Below, piece after piece: positions 25,571-35,091 of a stretch of DNA of 64,000 nucleotides. Origin of the DNA: WTFY01 sp965220875 (lineage in GTDB: Bacteria > Pseudomonadota > Gammaproteobacteria > UBA4575). The notes below the pieces were generated by a model. It was not told where the DNA came from. It made no database searches and was given only the letters and a program-made list of their open reading frames with translations. The number at the start of each line of letters is the position of its first letter. Position 1 is the stretch's first letter. A program made the translations under genes and the position numbers. The stretch covers positions 992,001-1,056,000 of the forward strand of contig OZ244849.1 in the NCBI GenBank assembly GCA_965220875.1, written 5' to 3'.

Positions 25571-28396
25571 CTAGCCGGTACTGCCAATGCCAGCTGCAAC
25601 ACAGTTGATTGACAGCAGTAAAGAGACCAGCACATTCTGCCTGTCTTGGGCGCTAGACTCAACGTCACGGAATTTCCTGATTAACTCAGCCTGTTCGATA
25701 CCAACCTGATTCAAGAATTTCAGACGCCGCCCAAAATGCCGCTTGAAATTTGGAAAGCGGTCACAAAGTTCATCTTCTCCCGTAATCTGTAAAACAAATT
25801 TCCTGGTCCGGGAATACTCGGATTGGATGTCCGACAAGATTGTTCTGCAGAAATGAATATTTGTAACGAGTTCTGCATATTTTTTTGCTACTTCCAGGTC
25901 GACTAGCAATAATGTTTTTTCAACGCTGTCCAGTATTAGCCTGAACAATAAATGCCGATTGTACAATTCCTGCAGGAGTTCTTTCCCGAGCTCTCCCCGG
26001 ATGGCAATTAGTTGTTCAAAGCTGCTTCCAGCCCCATACCAGCCCGGCACCAAAAGGCGGTTCTGTGTCCAGGCAAATACCCAAGGAATTGCACGCAGGT
26101 CTGCCAGGGTTGAAGCGCCGAATCTACGAGGGGGCCTTGATCCGATTTTCATGAGCGATAACTCCTCTACCGGACTAGCCTGTTGATAAAACTCCATCAG
26201 ACCGGGAGTTTCTATAAATCTGCGGTACGTAACGTATGCGGTTCCAGAAAGTGCTTCCATGGCTTCATCCAGTTCAGGGCTGGTCTGGTAGGCAGGATCT
26301 TTACCTGACATGAGGGTATGTGTAAGCGCGCTTGAGGCTAGAATCTCCATTTGTTCTTCTGCAAACCCGCGGTTTGCATACTTGTATGACACGACCTCAC
26401 CTTGTTCAGTGACTCGCATACGGCCATCGATTGTGCCTGCAGGCTGTGCTGCGATGGCTCGTCCACTCGGAGCACCACCACGGCTGACAGAGCCACCGCG
26501 ACCGTGGAAAAATGAAATAGGTACCTTATGCTTGTTACCTGCTTCCCTGATGAGGATTTGTGCCTTGCTGATCATCCAGTTAGAGGTAAGGAATCCGCCG
26601 TCCTTGTTCGAATCGGAATAGCCGACCATGACTTCCTGTGCACCTCCGTGTTTCCTTATCGTGCGTTTCACGAAGCCGTATTCCAGTAATTCATTGAGAA
26701 TGGCTGGTCCATTTTTAAGGTCTTCGAAGGACTCCAGCAAAGGAACTATGAGAATCCTGCAAGCTTCCAGGCCAGCAGTGTCCGTGAACAAGCCCGCATA
26801 CTTCGCCAAGAGATAAGCGCCCAACACATCAACGGATGTATGGGTAGTACTCAGTATAAAGGTGCCAAAGGACTTAGAGTCTAGCTTACTTCTATAGTGC
26901 TTGACTTGCTCAAGCATGGCGAGTGTGTTGCGCGCCTGATCGGATAGTGCATTGATGTTCGGAATCACCCGCAAGGGCTGCAACAGTTCACTCTTAATCC
27001 ATTCCTTCCATTCATCAGATTTGAAATCCGGAACGTCGATATGTGTTTTTTGATGCAAGGTGCGCCAGATTTCGGAAAGTACGCTGTTGGTAACGGTTGT
27101 GTTTTCACGCAGGTCAAGGCTGGCTGCACGGAATCCAAAAGTGTCGACCATATGACGAAGGGGAGACACGTCCGAAGTGCTCAGGTGTTCACAGCGGGAT
27201 TCATTCAAGCCCTGTTCCAGCTTTAGGAGGTCATCCGCAAGATCGGCTGCACTTTGGTAGGCAACTTTTGATTTGCCAGGCTTGTGAATGTTTTCCAGCG
27301 TTGCATCAATGCGGCGCAATATACAACTTAGATATTGCCTGAAGATTTCACCTGGATTTCTCTTTGAAAGTTGCTGGGTTTCTCCAATAAGCTGCTGTTT
27401 TTCTTCCAGTACATCGAGAAAGCTTTGCGTGATAGTGACGGAATGACTGGCTATACTGAGTTTTGCACGAAGTTTTTGTATGTCCTGGCGGTAGCGCACC
27501 AGGCAGGTTTTGGCACCCTCGTGGATGGCATATGCAGTGACCTCATTATTCACGTTGGGATTGCCATCCCGATCTCCCCCTATCCAGGAGCCAAAGCGGA
27601 ACAGTGACGGCACATCGAACTCAAAATGCGGATATGTTTCCCTTAACGCATGATTAAACTCAGCATAGAGTTTTGATGTTCCATCAAACAGCGATTCAGT
27701 AAAAAAATGCAGGCCCCAAGTAACTTCCTGTTCAACAGTGGGTTTTTCAAGACGAATTTCACCGGTTAACCATAACAGATCGATTTCGTTACGAAGCTCT
27801 AGAGTTAGGTCATCACGCTCCCGCTGGGTCCAACGTGTCAGTTCTAGTTGTTTCAGCAGAATATAAATTCGTCTGTGGATTTCCAGCACTGTAACGCGCT
27901 TGGCTTCGGTAGGATGAGCTGTGATAACCGGACAAATTGTGCTGTTATCGAGAACTTTCTGGAGTTCCTCGGCAGGAATGTTGTGCTTGGCTGCAGTGGA
28001 GAACGTATAAGCAAAAGTTCCTGGCACACGGGCACGCCCATATTCTTTTTCAATCTTCCTTCGCTGCAGCACTGTCGCATTTTGCTCAGCAATACTGAGC
28101 AATTGAAACCAGATGCCGTAGGCCTCGAGGATATATAGAACCTGAGAGTCTGTACCGTCACGAATGTCCTTCTGGCCCTCAAAAAAAGCCTCAATATCCG
28201 GTTGGCGAATGCGCAGTACACTGATCAGTTGCCTGTACAGCTCTGATACCAGCTTGTCCTCATAGCTTGCAGCCGTATCTATAATCGTGCGACCGGAAGC
28301 TACACGTGTCAGTTGAATCCAGGAAAGATGTGGGGCATCAATCATGATGCAGGAGGGCTTTCGAGCAGGGCGTGGCTGACGTAAGCCAATGACCAT
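25571..28396 (-). CDS. ppc: phosphoenolpyruvate carboxylase (serine-cycle context)
   Basis: Carboxylates PEP to oxaloacetate, the CO2-fixing step of the serine cycle. 941 residues. Catalytic His is in TAHPTEAKR (His 161), with FRFGSWIGGDRDGNPNV, GYSDSNKDGG and the glycine loop FHGRGGSVSRGGAP all present. Residues that bind the inhibitor aspartate in E. coli look changed: the final Asn of the RNTG tail is Ser (IGSTG), and Lys773 in PAKRRP is Arg (PPRRFG). This fits a non-feedback-inhibited serine-cycle enzyme. The start at 28396 has AGAGG just upstream; ATG 28345 is an alternative. Confidence 0.97.
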   Translation of the reverse strand: MVIGLRQPRPARKPSCIMIDAPHLSWIQLTRVASGRTIIDTAASYEDKLVSELYRQLISVLRIRQPDIEAFFEGQKDIRDGTDSQVLYILEAYGIWFQLLSIAEQNATVLQRRKIEKEYGRARVPGTFAYTFSTAAKHNIPAEELQKVLDNSTICPVITAHPTEAKRVTVLEIHRRIYILLKQLELTRWTQRERDDLTLELRNEIDLLWLTGEIRLEKPTVEQEVTWGLHFFTESLFDGTSKLYAEFNHALRETYPHFEFDVPSLFRFGSWIGGDRDGNPNVNNEVTAYAIHEGAKTCLVRYRQDIQKLRAKLSIASHSVTITQSFLDVLEEKQQLIGETQQLSKRNPGEIFRQYLSCILRRIDATLENIHKPGKSKVAYQSAADLADDLLKLEQGLNESRCEHLSTSDVSPLRHMVDTFGFRAASLDLRENTTVTNSVLSEIWRTLHQKTHIDVPDFKSDEWKEWIKSELLQPLRVIPNINALSDQARNTLAMLEQVKHYRSKLDSKSFGTFILSTTHTSVDVLGAYLLAKYAGLFTDTAGLEACRILIVPLLESFEDLKNGPAILNELLEYGFVKRTIRKHGGAQEVMVGYSDSNKDGGFLTSNWMISKAQILIREAGNKHKVPISFFHGRGGSVSRGGAPSGRAIAAQPAGTIDGRMRVTEQGEVVSYKYANRGFAEEQMEILASSALTHTLMSGKDPAYQTSPELDEAMEALSGTAYVTYRRFIETPGLMEFYQQASPVEELSLMKIGSRPPRRFGASTLADLRAIPWVFAWTQNRLLVPGWYGAGSSFEQLIAIRGELGKELLQELYNRHLLFRLILDSVEKTLLLVDLEVAKKYAELVTNIHFCRTILSDIQSEYSRTRKFVLQITGEDELCDRFPNFKRHFGRRLKFLNQVGIEQAELIRKFRDVESSAQDRQNVLVSLLLSINCVAAGIGSTG

Positions 28397-28461
28397 GAAC
28401 CTCTGCCGTCGAACGAGGCAGGGGCTCTTTTTGTAATGAAGGAAGTACTGCGAATATGGAT

Positions 28462-29433
28462 TTAGACCAGTTTGTCTTTCGGTGTCTGGCCAGCTTCAAA
28501 TGCTGCCAGGTTTTCCAGCACACGATTACCCATCGCGATGCGGGTTTCAGTAGAGGCACTTCCTAGGTGGGGCAACAACACGGCATTTTCCAGTTCAAGA
28601 AAACGGTTGTTCAAATTGGGCTCGCCTTCAAATACATCAAGACCTGCTCCTGCGATTATTCCATTCTTCAGAGCTTCAATCAGCGCGTCGTTATCCACTA
28701 CATCACCCCGTGCCGTATTGATCAAAAATGCGCCAGGCTTCATTTTGGCAAGATTATCCCTATTCAGTAAATGGTATGTTTCCTTGCCTCCAGGGCAGTG
28801 GATGGAAACAAAATCAGAGGATTCGAGTACCTTGTCTATCGATTCATACTGCGTAGCCTCAAATTCATTGATTACCTCATCAGAAGGAGGGTAAGGGTCA
28901 ACAAAGGCAATCTTCATGCCGAAGCCATGATGTGCCCGCTTGGCCATCGCTTGTGCGATTCGTCCCATTCCAATCATGCCCAGTGTCTTGCCCGTGACTT
29001 TGGTCCCAAGCATATGAGTGGGCCTCCAGCCTGTCCAGGATTTGGCTCTTAAGTGACGTTCTCCCTCACCTGTACGTCGTGCAACCGTCAGGAGCAGGGT
29101 CATGGCGATATCTGCAGTGCAGTCGGTCAAAACTTCTGGTGTATTGGTAACAGTGAGCCCACGTGCCTTGGCCGCATCAAGATCGATATGGTTGAATCCG
29201 ACACCAAAATTACCGATAAACTTAGTTCGCATTGGTTCAGTGCTTAACACTTCAGCATCGACAGGATCTGTAACAGTGGGCAGGAATGCATCACAAGCAC
29301 CCAACGCGTGTTTCATTTCTTCTTTGGTCATGGCAACATCAGTTTCGTTCAGTTGCACGTCATATTTTTCCTTTAACGTTGCTTCTACGGCTTCAGGCCA
29401 AGCACGAGAAACAATGACTTTCAGTTTGCTCAT
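28462..29433 (-). CDS. hprA: hydroxypyruvate/glyoxylate reductase (D-2-hydroxyacid dehydrogenase)
   Basis: NAD(P)H-dependent reduction of hydroxypyruvate to D-glycerate, the step after serine-glyoxylate transamination. 323 residues: substrate domain with NFGVGFNHIDLD, Rossmann motif TLGMIGMGRIAQAMA, and the catalytic triad as Arg in NTARGDVVD, Glu in LDVFEGEP and His in LLPHLGSAS. The insert WTGWRPTHMLGTKVTGK is typical of GRHPR/GyaR-like glycerate dehydrogenases rather than the Methylobacterium HprA I remember, so the symbol reflects role by context. GGAG precedes the ATG. It sits between mtkB (12-nt gap) and ppc. Confidence 0.9.
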   Translation of the reverse strand: MSKLKVIVSRAWPEAVEATLKEKYDVQLNETDVAMTKEEMKHALGACDAFLPTVTDPVDAEVLSTEPMRTKFIGNFGVGFNHIDLDAAKARGLTVTNTPEVLTDCTADIAMTLLLTVARRTGEGERHLRAKSWTGWRPTHMLGTKVTGKTLGMIGMGRIAQAMAKRAHHGFGMKIAFVDPYPPSDEVINEFEATQYESIDKVLESSDFVSIHCPGGKETYHLLNRDNLAKMKPGAFLINTARGDVVDNDALIEALKNGIIAGAGLDVFEGEPNLNNRFLELENAVLLPHLGSASTETRIAMGNRVLENLAAFEAGQTPKDKLV

Positions 29434-29445
29434 TGTAGTTTACTC

Positions 29446-30336
29446 CTAGTCAACCTCTTTCATGACTTGCTCCATGGTCGAGCCCAGCTCAGATGGGTCG
29501 GGTGCGACTGTAACACCGGCCTCCTGCAGCAATTCCACTTTTTCTGCAGCACTTTCACCTTTACCTGAAACGATGGCACCGGCATGGCCCATCCGGCGTC
29601 CTTTGGGCGCAGTGAGGCCAGCAATGTAAGCTACCACGGGTTTACTCATGTGATTCTTGAAATATTCGGCAGCTTCAGCTTCTTGAGGACCGCCAATTTC
29701 ACCGATGAGCATGACTGCCTTGGTTTCGGGGTCAGCTTCAAAAAGCTCTAGGATGTCACGGTGTGAGCATCCGTTGATAGGGTCGCCGCCAATTCCTACA
29801 CTGGTGGAAACACCTATCCCACAGGCTTTCATCTGGGATGCTGCTTCATAGCCCAGTGTACCGGAACGGGCCACGATGCCCACATTACCAGGCATGTAGA
29901 TGTGTCCGGGCATGATCCCGAGCAGACATTTTCCTGGACTGATGGTACCAGCACAGTTTGGGCCAGTAAGACGCATCCGGTCTTCTTTCTTGTAGCGGAA
30001 CATGTAGCGTTTGACAAGCATCATGTCCTGAGCAGGAATGCCGTCTGTGATCGCAACACAAATTTTGATTCCGGCATCAGCTGCCTCCATGATTGAGTCA
30101 GCGGCGAACGAAGCGGGTACAAATACGATGCTGGCATCAGCACCCGTTTGCTTCACAGCATTCTTCATGGTGTTGAACACCGGCAGGCCAAGATGGGTCT
30201 GTCCCCCTTTTCCAGGGGTTACGCCACCGACTACTTGGGTACCGTATTCAAGCATTTCCTTTGCATGAAAGGTACCAATCTTACCGGTGAACCCTTGCAC
30301 CAGCACTTTGGTTTTGTTGTCGATCATTATGCTCAT
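29446..30336 (-). CDS. mtkB: malate-CoA ligase (malate thiokinase), alpha subunit
   Basis: CoA-binding, His-phosphorylated subunit of malate thiokinase, which makes malyl-CoA from malate, CoA and ATP. 296 residues, SucD family, with the CoA-binding VLVQGFTGKIGTFHAKEM and GGVTPGKGG, the PNCAGTISPGKCLLGIMPGH motif and the phospho-His in GRRMGHAGAIVSGKG. The sequence follows Methylobacterium MtkB closely over its whole length as I recall it, and the malyl-CoA lyase next door supports malate over succinate. AGGAG precedes the ATG by 8 nt. mtkA ends 18 nt upstream. Confidence 0.95.
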   Translation of the reverse strand: MSIMIDNKTKVLVQGFTGKIGTFHAKEMLEYGTQVVGGVTPGKGGQTHLGLPVFNTMKNAVKQTGADASIVFVPASFAADSIMEAADAGIKICVAITDGIPAQDMMLVKRYMFRYKKEDRMRLTGPNCAGTISPGKCLLGIMPGHIYMPGNVGIVARSGTLGYEAASQMKACGIGVSTSVGIGGDPINGCSHRDILELFEADPETKAVMLIGEIGGPQEAEAAEYFKNHMSKPVVAYIAGLTAPKGRRMGHAGAIVSGKGESAAEKVELLQEAGVTVAPDPSELGSTMEQVMKEVD

Positions 30337-30354
30337 GAGCTTGACTCCTAAATC

Positions 30355-31533
30355 CTATCCAGCATTGACAATGCGATTGCGCTCAGCCACCACTTTTTCT
30401 GCAGCTTCAGATAATGTGGCTGCAGTGATAACAGGGTGGCCACTGTCTTTGAGCATTTGCATGCCTTTTTCCACATTGGTTCCAGAGAGGCGGACTACAA
30501 CAGGTATTTTGACGTTAAGGTTTCCGAATGCCTGGATAACACCTTCGGCAATCCAGTCACAACGGTTAATGCCCGCAAAAATATTGACCAGCATTGCCTT
30601 GACGTTTTCGTCGTCCAGTACAAGCTTGAATGCCTTAGTTACCCGGTCTGGTGAGGCTCCACCTCCAATATCCAGAAAGTTGGCGGGTTCACCGTTCTTG
30701 TGTTTGATCATATCCATCGTGGCCATGGCAAGTCCTGCACCATTAATCATGCAGCCTATATCTCCGTCCAGGCCTACGTAGCTCAAACCCCTGTCAGATG
30801 CAGCTGTCTCACGCACATCTTCCTGGGACTTGTCACGCAACTCGGAAATTCTGGGTCGCCTGAACATGGCATTGTCATCAAAGCTCATTTTGGCATCCAG
30901 TGCCAGGATGTGATGGTCCTTGGTTACGACAAGTGGATTGATTTCAACAAGTGTGGCATCTAGTTCGCGGAAAGCACGATAAGCGCCTTCGAAACAATGA
31001 ACAGCTTGGCTAATCTGTTCGGGATGGATATTGAGAGCGAAAGCAAGTTCCCGTGCCTGGAAATCCTGCAAACCGACTGCCGGGTCGACTTCAATTCTGA
31101 TGATGGACTCCGGTTTCGTGGCGGATACCTCTTCTATATCCATTCCTCCTTCTGATGAGGTCACGATGACTACCCGCTGCTTATTTCTGTCCAGAACCAG
31201 TGCAAGATAGATTTCTCTGTCAATATCTGAAACTTCTTCGACATAGAGACGGTACACAACTTTGCCATTCGGTCCAGTCTGGTGTGTCACCAGGCGTTTG
31301 CCAAGCAATTCTTCTGCAGCATTCCAAATCTCTTCATCATTTGAACAGACCTTGATTCCACCCGCCTTGCCTCGTGCCCCCGAATGGATCTGTGCTTTGA
31401 CGACCCACTGGTGTCCGCCTATTTCCTTCGCTCGATAGACAGCCTGTTCAGGACTGTATGCGAGTCCGCCAGGTGCAATGGCTACACCAAATTCAGATAG
31501 TAGTTCTTTGGCCTGGTATTCATGAATATTCAC
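30355..31533 (-). CDS. mtkA: malate-CoA ligase (malate thiokinase), beta subunit
   Basis: ATP-grasp subunit of malate thiokinase, partner of MtkB. 392 residues from a GTG start (31533) with a strong GGGAGG ribosome site 8 nt away. SucC-family features: MNIHEYQAKELLSEFGV at the start, GARGKAGGIKVC for ATP binding, EINPLVVT, the metal-binding LDAKMSFDDNA, and the substrate/CoA loop MINGAGLAMATMD plus LDIGGGAS. Upstream is a 182-nt gap to mcl that may hold an internal promoter; I see only weak -10-like sequences there. Confidence 0.95.
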   Translation of the reverse strand: MNIHEYQAKELLSEFGVAIAPGGLAYSPEQAVYRAKEIGGHQWVVKAQIHSGARGKAGGIKVCSNDEEIWNAAEELLGKRLVTHQTGPNGKVVYRLYVEEVSDIDREIYLALVLDRNKQRVVIVTSSEGGMDIEEVSATKPESIIRIEVDPAVGLQDFQARELAFALNIHPEQISQAVHCFEGAYRAFRELDATLVEINPLVVTKDHHILALDAKMSFDDNAMFRRPRISELRDKSQEDVRETAASDRGLSYVGLDGDIGCMINGAGLAMATMDMIKHKNGEPANFLDIGGGASPDRVTKAFKLVLDDENVKAMLVNIFAGINRCDWIAEGVIQAFGNLNVKIPVVVRLSGTNVEKGMQMLKDSGHPVITAATLSEAAEKVVAERNRIVNAG

Positions 31534-31715
31534 TTGTATTCCCTCCCGAGAATTTTTTCGTTCCCCTGTCTGGCCAGTTGGACGTGGCGATGACTGGCCA
31601 TGGGTTGTTTATAGCCCATCCTGTAGCTGCTAAACAAACTCTCTTGTTGGATAGTTTCCTGAATCTATAGTCATACGGTGTGGAGCCCGGATTTACCACT
31701 CAGGTTTGCAGAGTA

Positions 31716-32657
31716 CTAGGATTTTGCTGCAATGGCTTCAGCAGCACGTACAATGTTTTCCGCCATGCGTGCCGAGGCAGCATCTATCATTTTCCCGTCC
31801 AGTGATGCAGCTCCCTTGCCTTCCTTGGCAGCCTTGTCCAGTTCTTCAAGAATTCTTTTTGCCTTGTTTACTTCAGCATCAGGAGGCGTGAATACCTCGT
31901 TTGCCAGGTCAATCTGCTTGGGATGGATGGCCCATTTGCCTTCACATCCCAATGCTGCGGCGCGTCTCGCTGCCAGAAGATAGCCCTCAGGATCATCGAA
32001 ATCACCGAATGGACCATCTATTGGACGCAATCCATAGGCTCGGCATGCAACGGTCATTCTTGAAATTGCTGCATGCCATTGATCGCCAGGATAATCAGGA
32101 TTCAGGCCACCAATGTTGACAGTGCGGGCACGATTGCTTGCCGCGTAATCGGCTACTCCAAAATGCATGGCCTCTAATCGGGAGCTTGAGGTTGCTATAG
32201 CTTCCACGTTTGCCATGCCTAGGGCCGTCTCGATGAGAGCTTCAAGGCCAATTCTGTTTTCAAATCCCTTTGATTCTTCAATCTGGGTCACCATGGCATC
32301 CACCATGTATACATCAGACGGTGTGCCTACTTTTGGAATGAGTATGGTATCCAGCGTGCTTCCTGCCTGTTCAACCACATCCACCACGTCGCGGTACATG
32401 TAATGCGTGTCCAATCCGTTGATGCGAACAGAAACAGTTTTACCGTGACTTTTCCAGTCGTGTTCATTCAGTGCTGCAATGATATTCTTGCGTGCCTGTA
32501 CCTTGTCATCTGGTGCTACGGCATCCTCCAGATCAAGAAACACATAGTCTGCCGAACAGGTAAGTGCTTTCTCTATCATCCTTGGATTAGACCCCGGTAC
32601 GGCCAACTCGCAGCGCTGCAATCGTTGCTGGGCAGGTTTGTATTGGGTAAAACTCAT
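31716..32657 (-). CDS. mcl: L-malyl-CoA lyase
   Basis: CitE-family, Mg-dependent lyase splitting L-malyl-CoA into acetyl-CoA and glyoxylate, the step that regenerates the serine-cycle acceptor. 313 residues, slightly shorter than Methylobacterium MclA (324): a ~13-residue loop around residue 200 is missing. Visible residues: ELAVPGSNPRMIEKA (CoA region), DLEDAVAPDDK, Arg in RINGLDTHYMYRD, the metal Glu in LIETALGMANVEAI and Asp in FGVADYAAS, and EGKWAIHPKQIDLANEVF. It follows sga by 14 nt and probably shares its transcript. Confidence 0.96.
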   Translation of the reverse strand: MSFTQYKPAQQRLQRCELAVPGSNPRMIEKALTCSADYVFLDLEDAVAPDDKVQARKNIIAALNEHDWKSHGKTVSVRINGLDTHYMYRDVVDVVEQAGSTLDTILIPKVGTPSDVYMVDAMVTQIEESKGFENRIGLEALIETALGMANVEAIATSSSRLEAMHFGVADYAASNRARTVNIGGLNPDYPGDQWHAAISRMTVACRAYGLRPIDGPFGDFDDPEGYLLAARRAAALGCEGKWAIHPKQIDLANEVFTPPDAEVNKAKRILEELDKAAKEGKGAASLDGKMIDAASARMAENIVRAAEAIAAKS

Positions 32658-32671
32658 TTTTTAATTCCTCA

Positions 32672-33928
32672 CTACTTGTTCTTGTTGACTGTGGTTCTGG
32701 CTTCGCGGGGAGCTTTCGTTGAACCGAACTTTTTAATCTTTTTGGCAGTTTTGCGGTAGTACTCACCTGCTGCGGCAACACCGCTACCAGGTTTCACATT
32801 CATGCCCGCATCCCGCATTGCCATTTCCACTACACCCAGCACAGCCATCATTCTAGCTTCATTGTTGTCACCAAGATGTCCGATTCTGAACACCTTGCCG
32901 GCAACTTTGGAGAGTCCGGCGCCCAGAGACACGTTGTAGCGGTGATAGGCAATGTGAATCACTTCAGCAGCATTGACGCTTGGCGGCACTTCAATTGCAG
33001 TTACCGTATCGGAATACCATTTGGGTGATTTAGCACAGGGCTTCAACCCCCAGGCTTTGATTGCTCTGCGCACACCTTCTGCTAGCCGGTGGTGCCGCTT
33101 GAACACATTTTCCAAGCCTTCTTCCAAGAGCAGATCAATTGCAGCGCGCAGCCCGCGCAGCATGGGCACTGAAGGGGTATAGGGAAAAAAGCCATCTTTG
33201 TTGGCATTGATGTGGTCTTGGATATCCAGGAAACAGCGTGCACACTGCGCAGTCTTACGAGCCCTCAATGCCTTTTGGCTGAAGGCAACGATAGCCATGC
33301 CTGCTGGGAGCATGAAACCTTTTTGTGATCCACTTACAGCGACATCAACACCCCATTCATCCATACGGAAATCAATGCTGGCAATCGAACTGACTCCATC
33401 CACCATAAGCATGGCAGGATGTTTCACGGCATCCATGGCCCGCCTCAGCCCGGCTATATCGCTGGCTACACCGGTTGCAGTTTCATTGTGACATACTACA
33501 ACTGCCTTGATCTGATGCTCCTTGTCTTTGGCAAGGATGCGCTTGAACTTGGCAATAGGGACACCTTCGCCCCAGGGTGTCTCTACCAGGTCGACATCCA
33601 GGCCAATCCTGCATGCAAGGTCATACCAGAGGTGACTGAACTGGCCAAAGCGAGTAGTAAGAATCTTGTCTCCGGGAGATAGGGTATTGGCCAATGCCAC
33701 TTCCCAGCCAGCCGTGCCGGTAGCAGGGAACAGAAAACATGTGCCCTTGGTTGTCTTGAAGATTTTTTTACAATCACGCAACAGGGGTTTGACGAGTTCT
33801 GGAAAGTCAGGTGCACGATGATCCTCCTGCGGAACGATCATGGCATTCTGTACTGCCTGGGGTATATGCGTCGGCCCTGGAGCAAATAGGTAGTTTCTTC
33901 CAGGAAAAGCTAATTTTTCGCTAGGCAT
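32672..33928 (-). CDS. sgaA: serine-glyoxylate aminotransferase
   Basis: PLP enzyme converting serine plus glyoxylate to hydroxypyruvate plus glycine, the entry step of the serine cycle. 418 residues, class V aminotransferase: N-terminal FAPGPTHIPQAVQNAM, the phosphate loop FPATGTAGWEVALANTL, VDGVSSIASIDFRMDEW and the PLP lysine in SGSQKGFMLPAG. The C-terminus carries an extra ~20-residue Lys/Arg-rich tail not needed for the fold. AAGGA precedes the ATG. A 243-nt gap separates it from ftr upstream, so it likely heads the sga-mcl-mtkA-mtkB-hpr-ppc-mtdA-argE transcript. Confidence 0.96.
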   Translation of the reverse strand: MPSEKLAFPGRNYLFAPGPTHIPQAVQNAMIVPQEDHRAPDFPELVKPLLRDCKKIFKTTKGTCFLFPATGTAGWEVALANTLSPGDKILTTRFGQFSHLWYDLACRIGLDVDLVETPWGEGVPIAKFKRILAKDKEHQIKAVVVCHNETATGVASDIAGLRRAMDAVKHPAMLMVDGVSSIASIDFRMDEWGVDVAVSGSQKGFMLPAGMAIVAFSQKALRARKTAQCARCFLDIQDHINANKDGFFPYTPSVPMLRGLRAAIDLLLEEGLENVFKRHHRLAEGVRRAIKAWGLKPCAKSPKWYSDTVTAIEVPPSVNAAEVIHIAYHRYNVSLGAGLSKVAGKVFRIGHLGDNNEARMMAVLGVVEMAMRDAGMNVKPGSGVAAAGEYYRKTAKKIKKFGSTKAPREARTTVNKNK

Positions 33929-34171
33929 AGTAAAATTCCTTGTTCAGATCAGAAGAAAAGCAAATGTGCCTCGAATTTGGTCCCGCGACTGGCGTAGCCA
34001 CTCCCGCGTGAAACATTCTTTGTCTCAAAAGCTCCGCATCTTGCCATAAGCACTGTGCCTGACTCAAGCAATTTGGGCGACGGGTAGCAGGCTAGGGTGT
34101 GGAAGGGCAACGTAAGCCAGGAATACCCGGAGGCTGTACAGCAGCTTCACGTGCCAGCTCGGGCAGGCTGG

Positions 34172-35089
34172 TCAAGGCTGCTTTTCCGGGTCGAGGTAAA
34201 TCAGGCTCTTGCCCAGACGCCCCCCATAGTTGCCTGCGGAAATCATGACCAGTCCAGGGGTATCCACAGACGCCTTGATCGCAGCCTGCGTGGCATCGAC
34301 TATCGGTTGCATGCCCTGACCATTCATGATGATCTCCATGACGGAATGAACACCTTGTGGCAGGCCTGTTTCCACGTCCGGATTATTCTGTAAGAGCGGG
34401 CAAAATTTTTCGTACGTACTTGCGATAGTAAAATCATAATTGCTTCCTGCCTTGGAACCGCTGCCTGCGATTCCGCCAGGGAATGTGGTGATCACACCCG
34501 GTATGGGGCGTATGGCTTCCACACCATTTTCTGCCGCCTCAAGCGCGGAATCCACACTGTCTCCAAAGTACCACAGATTGCCGCCCATGAGGCCATCGGT
34601 ATAGCCTAGCCTCCTGTCGAGAATGAATTCACCACCCAGTATCGGAATCCACCACATCTTGCGTCCGAAGCGTTCGATACGCTTTTGGTAGCCGTTGCCA
34701 AAGTAAGCCACTTTACGACCCATGTGGTAATAATCTTCCGAGTCGACCAGATTAAAGCATGAAGCCGTTGGACAGGTGAGCACATTCTGGCTGATTCGTA
34801 CCAGTGCAGCACGTTCCAAGGCCTTCACGCGGTCTTTGCGAAAACGCGGTATATGCAGTTGAACTATGGCCCCTGGTCTGCCATCAGGTGTGGCGTAGTC
34901 CTCATCCCCTCCCGGACCTACATAGCGGTCCATGCCTGCTTCACAGTCACACAGTATAGAGCTTGAAGCGTTGCCAGTCGCTGCCTGGACCGCATGATCC
35001 AGCCATTTTCGGTCGCGTGCGGTAATCAGGAATTCTGTGTATAAGCTTCTGAACGCTTCTGCGTAGGTATCATCGATTTTCGCAGTCAT
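34172..35089 (-). CDS. ftr: formylmethanofuran:tetrahydromethanopterin formyltransferase (orphan Ftr/FhcD)
   Basis: Ftr moves a formyl group between methanofuran and tetrahydromethanopterin; in methylotrophs it is the D subunit of the Fhc complex that releases formate. 305 residues that follow Ftr end to end: DDTYAEAFRSLYTEFLIT, TPDGRPGA, TCPTASCFN, YFGNGYQKR, GGEFILD, TTFPGGIAGSGSKAGSNYDF and the C-terminal MISAGNYGGRLGK. It has a small insertion with GPGGDEDY before TPDGRPG. fhcA, B and C are not adjacent, so it is a stand-alone copy or a paralogue. It begins 2 nt after the cyclo-ligase stop. Confidence 0.9.
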   Translation of the reverse strand: MTAKIDDTYAEAFRSLYTEFLITARDRKWLDHAVQAATGNASSSILCDCEAGMDRYVGPGGDEDYATPDGRPGAIVQLHIPRFRKDRVKALERAALVRISQNVLTCPTASCFNLVDSEDYYHMGRKVAYFGNGYQKRIERFGRKMWWIPILGGEFILDRRLGYTDGLMGGNLWYFGDSVDSALEAAENGVEAIRPIPGVITTFPGGIAGSGSKAGSNYDFTIASTYEKFCPLLQNNPDVETGLPQGVHSVMEIIMNGQGMQPIVDATQAAIKASVDTPGLVMISAGNYGGRLGKSLIYLDPEKQP

Positions 35090-35091
35090 GC

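Noticed and set aside
34172..35089. Ftr as a sign of an archaeal or methanogen origin of the contig
   Set aside because: All neighbours are proteobacterial, and bacterial methylotrophs are known to carry Ftr/FhcD.
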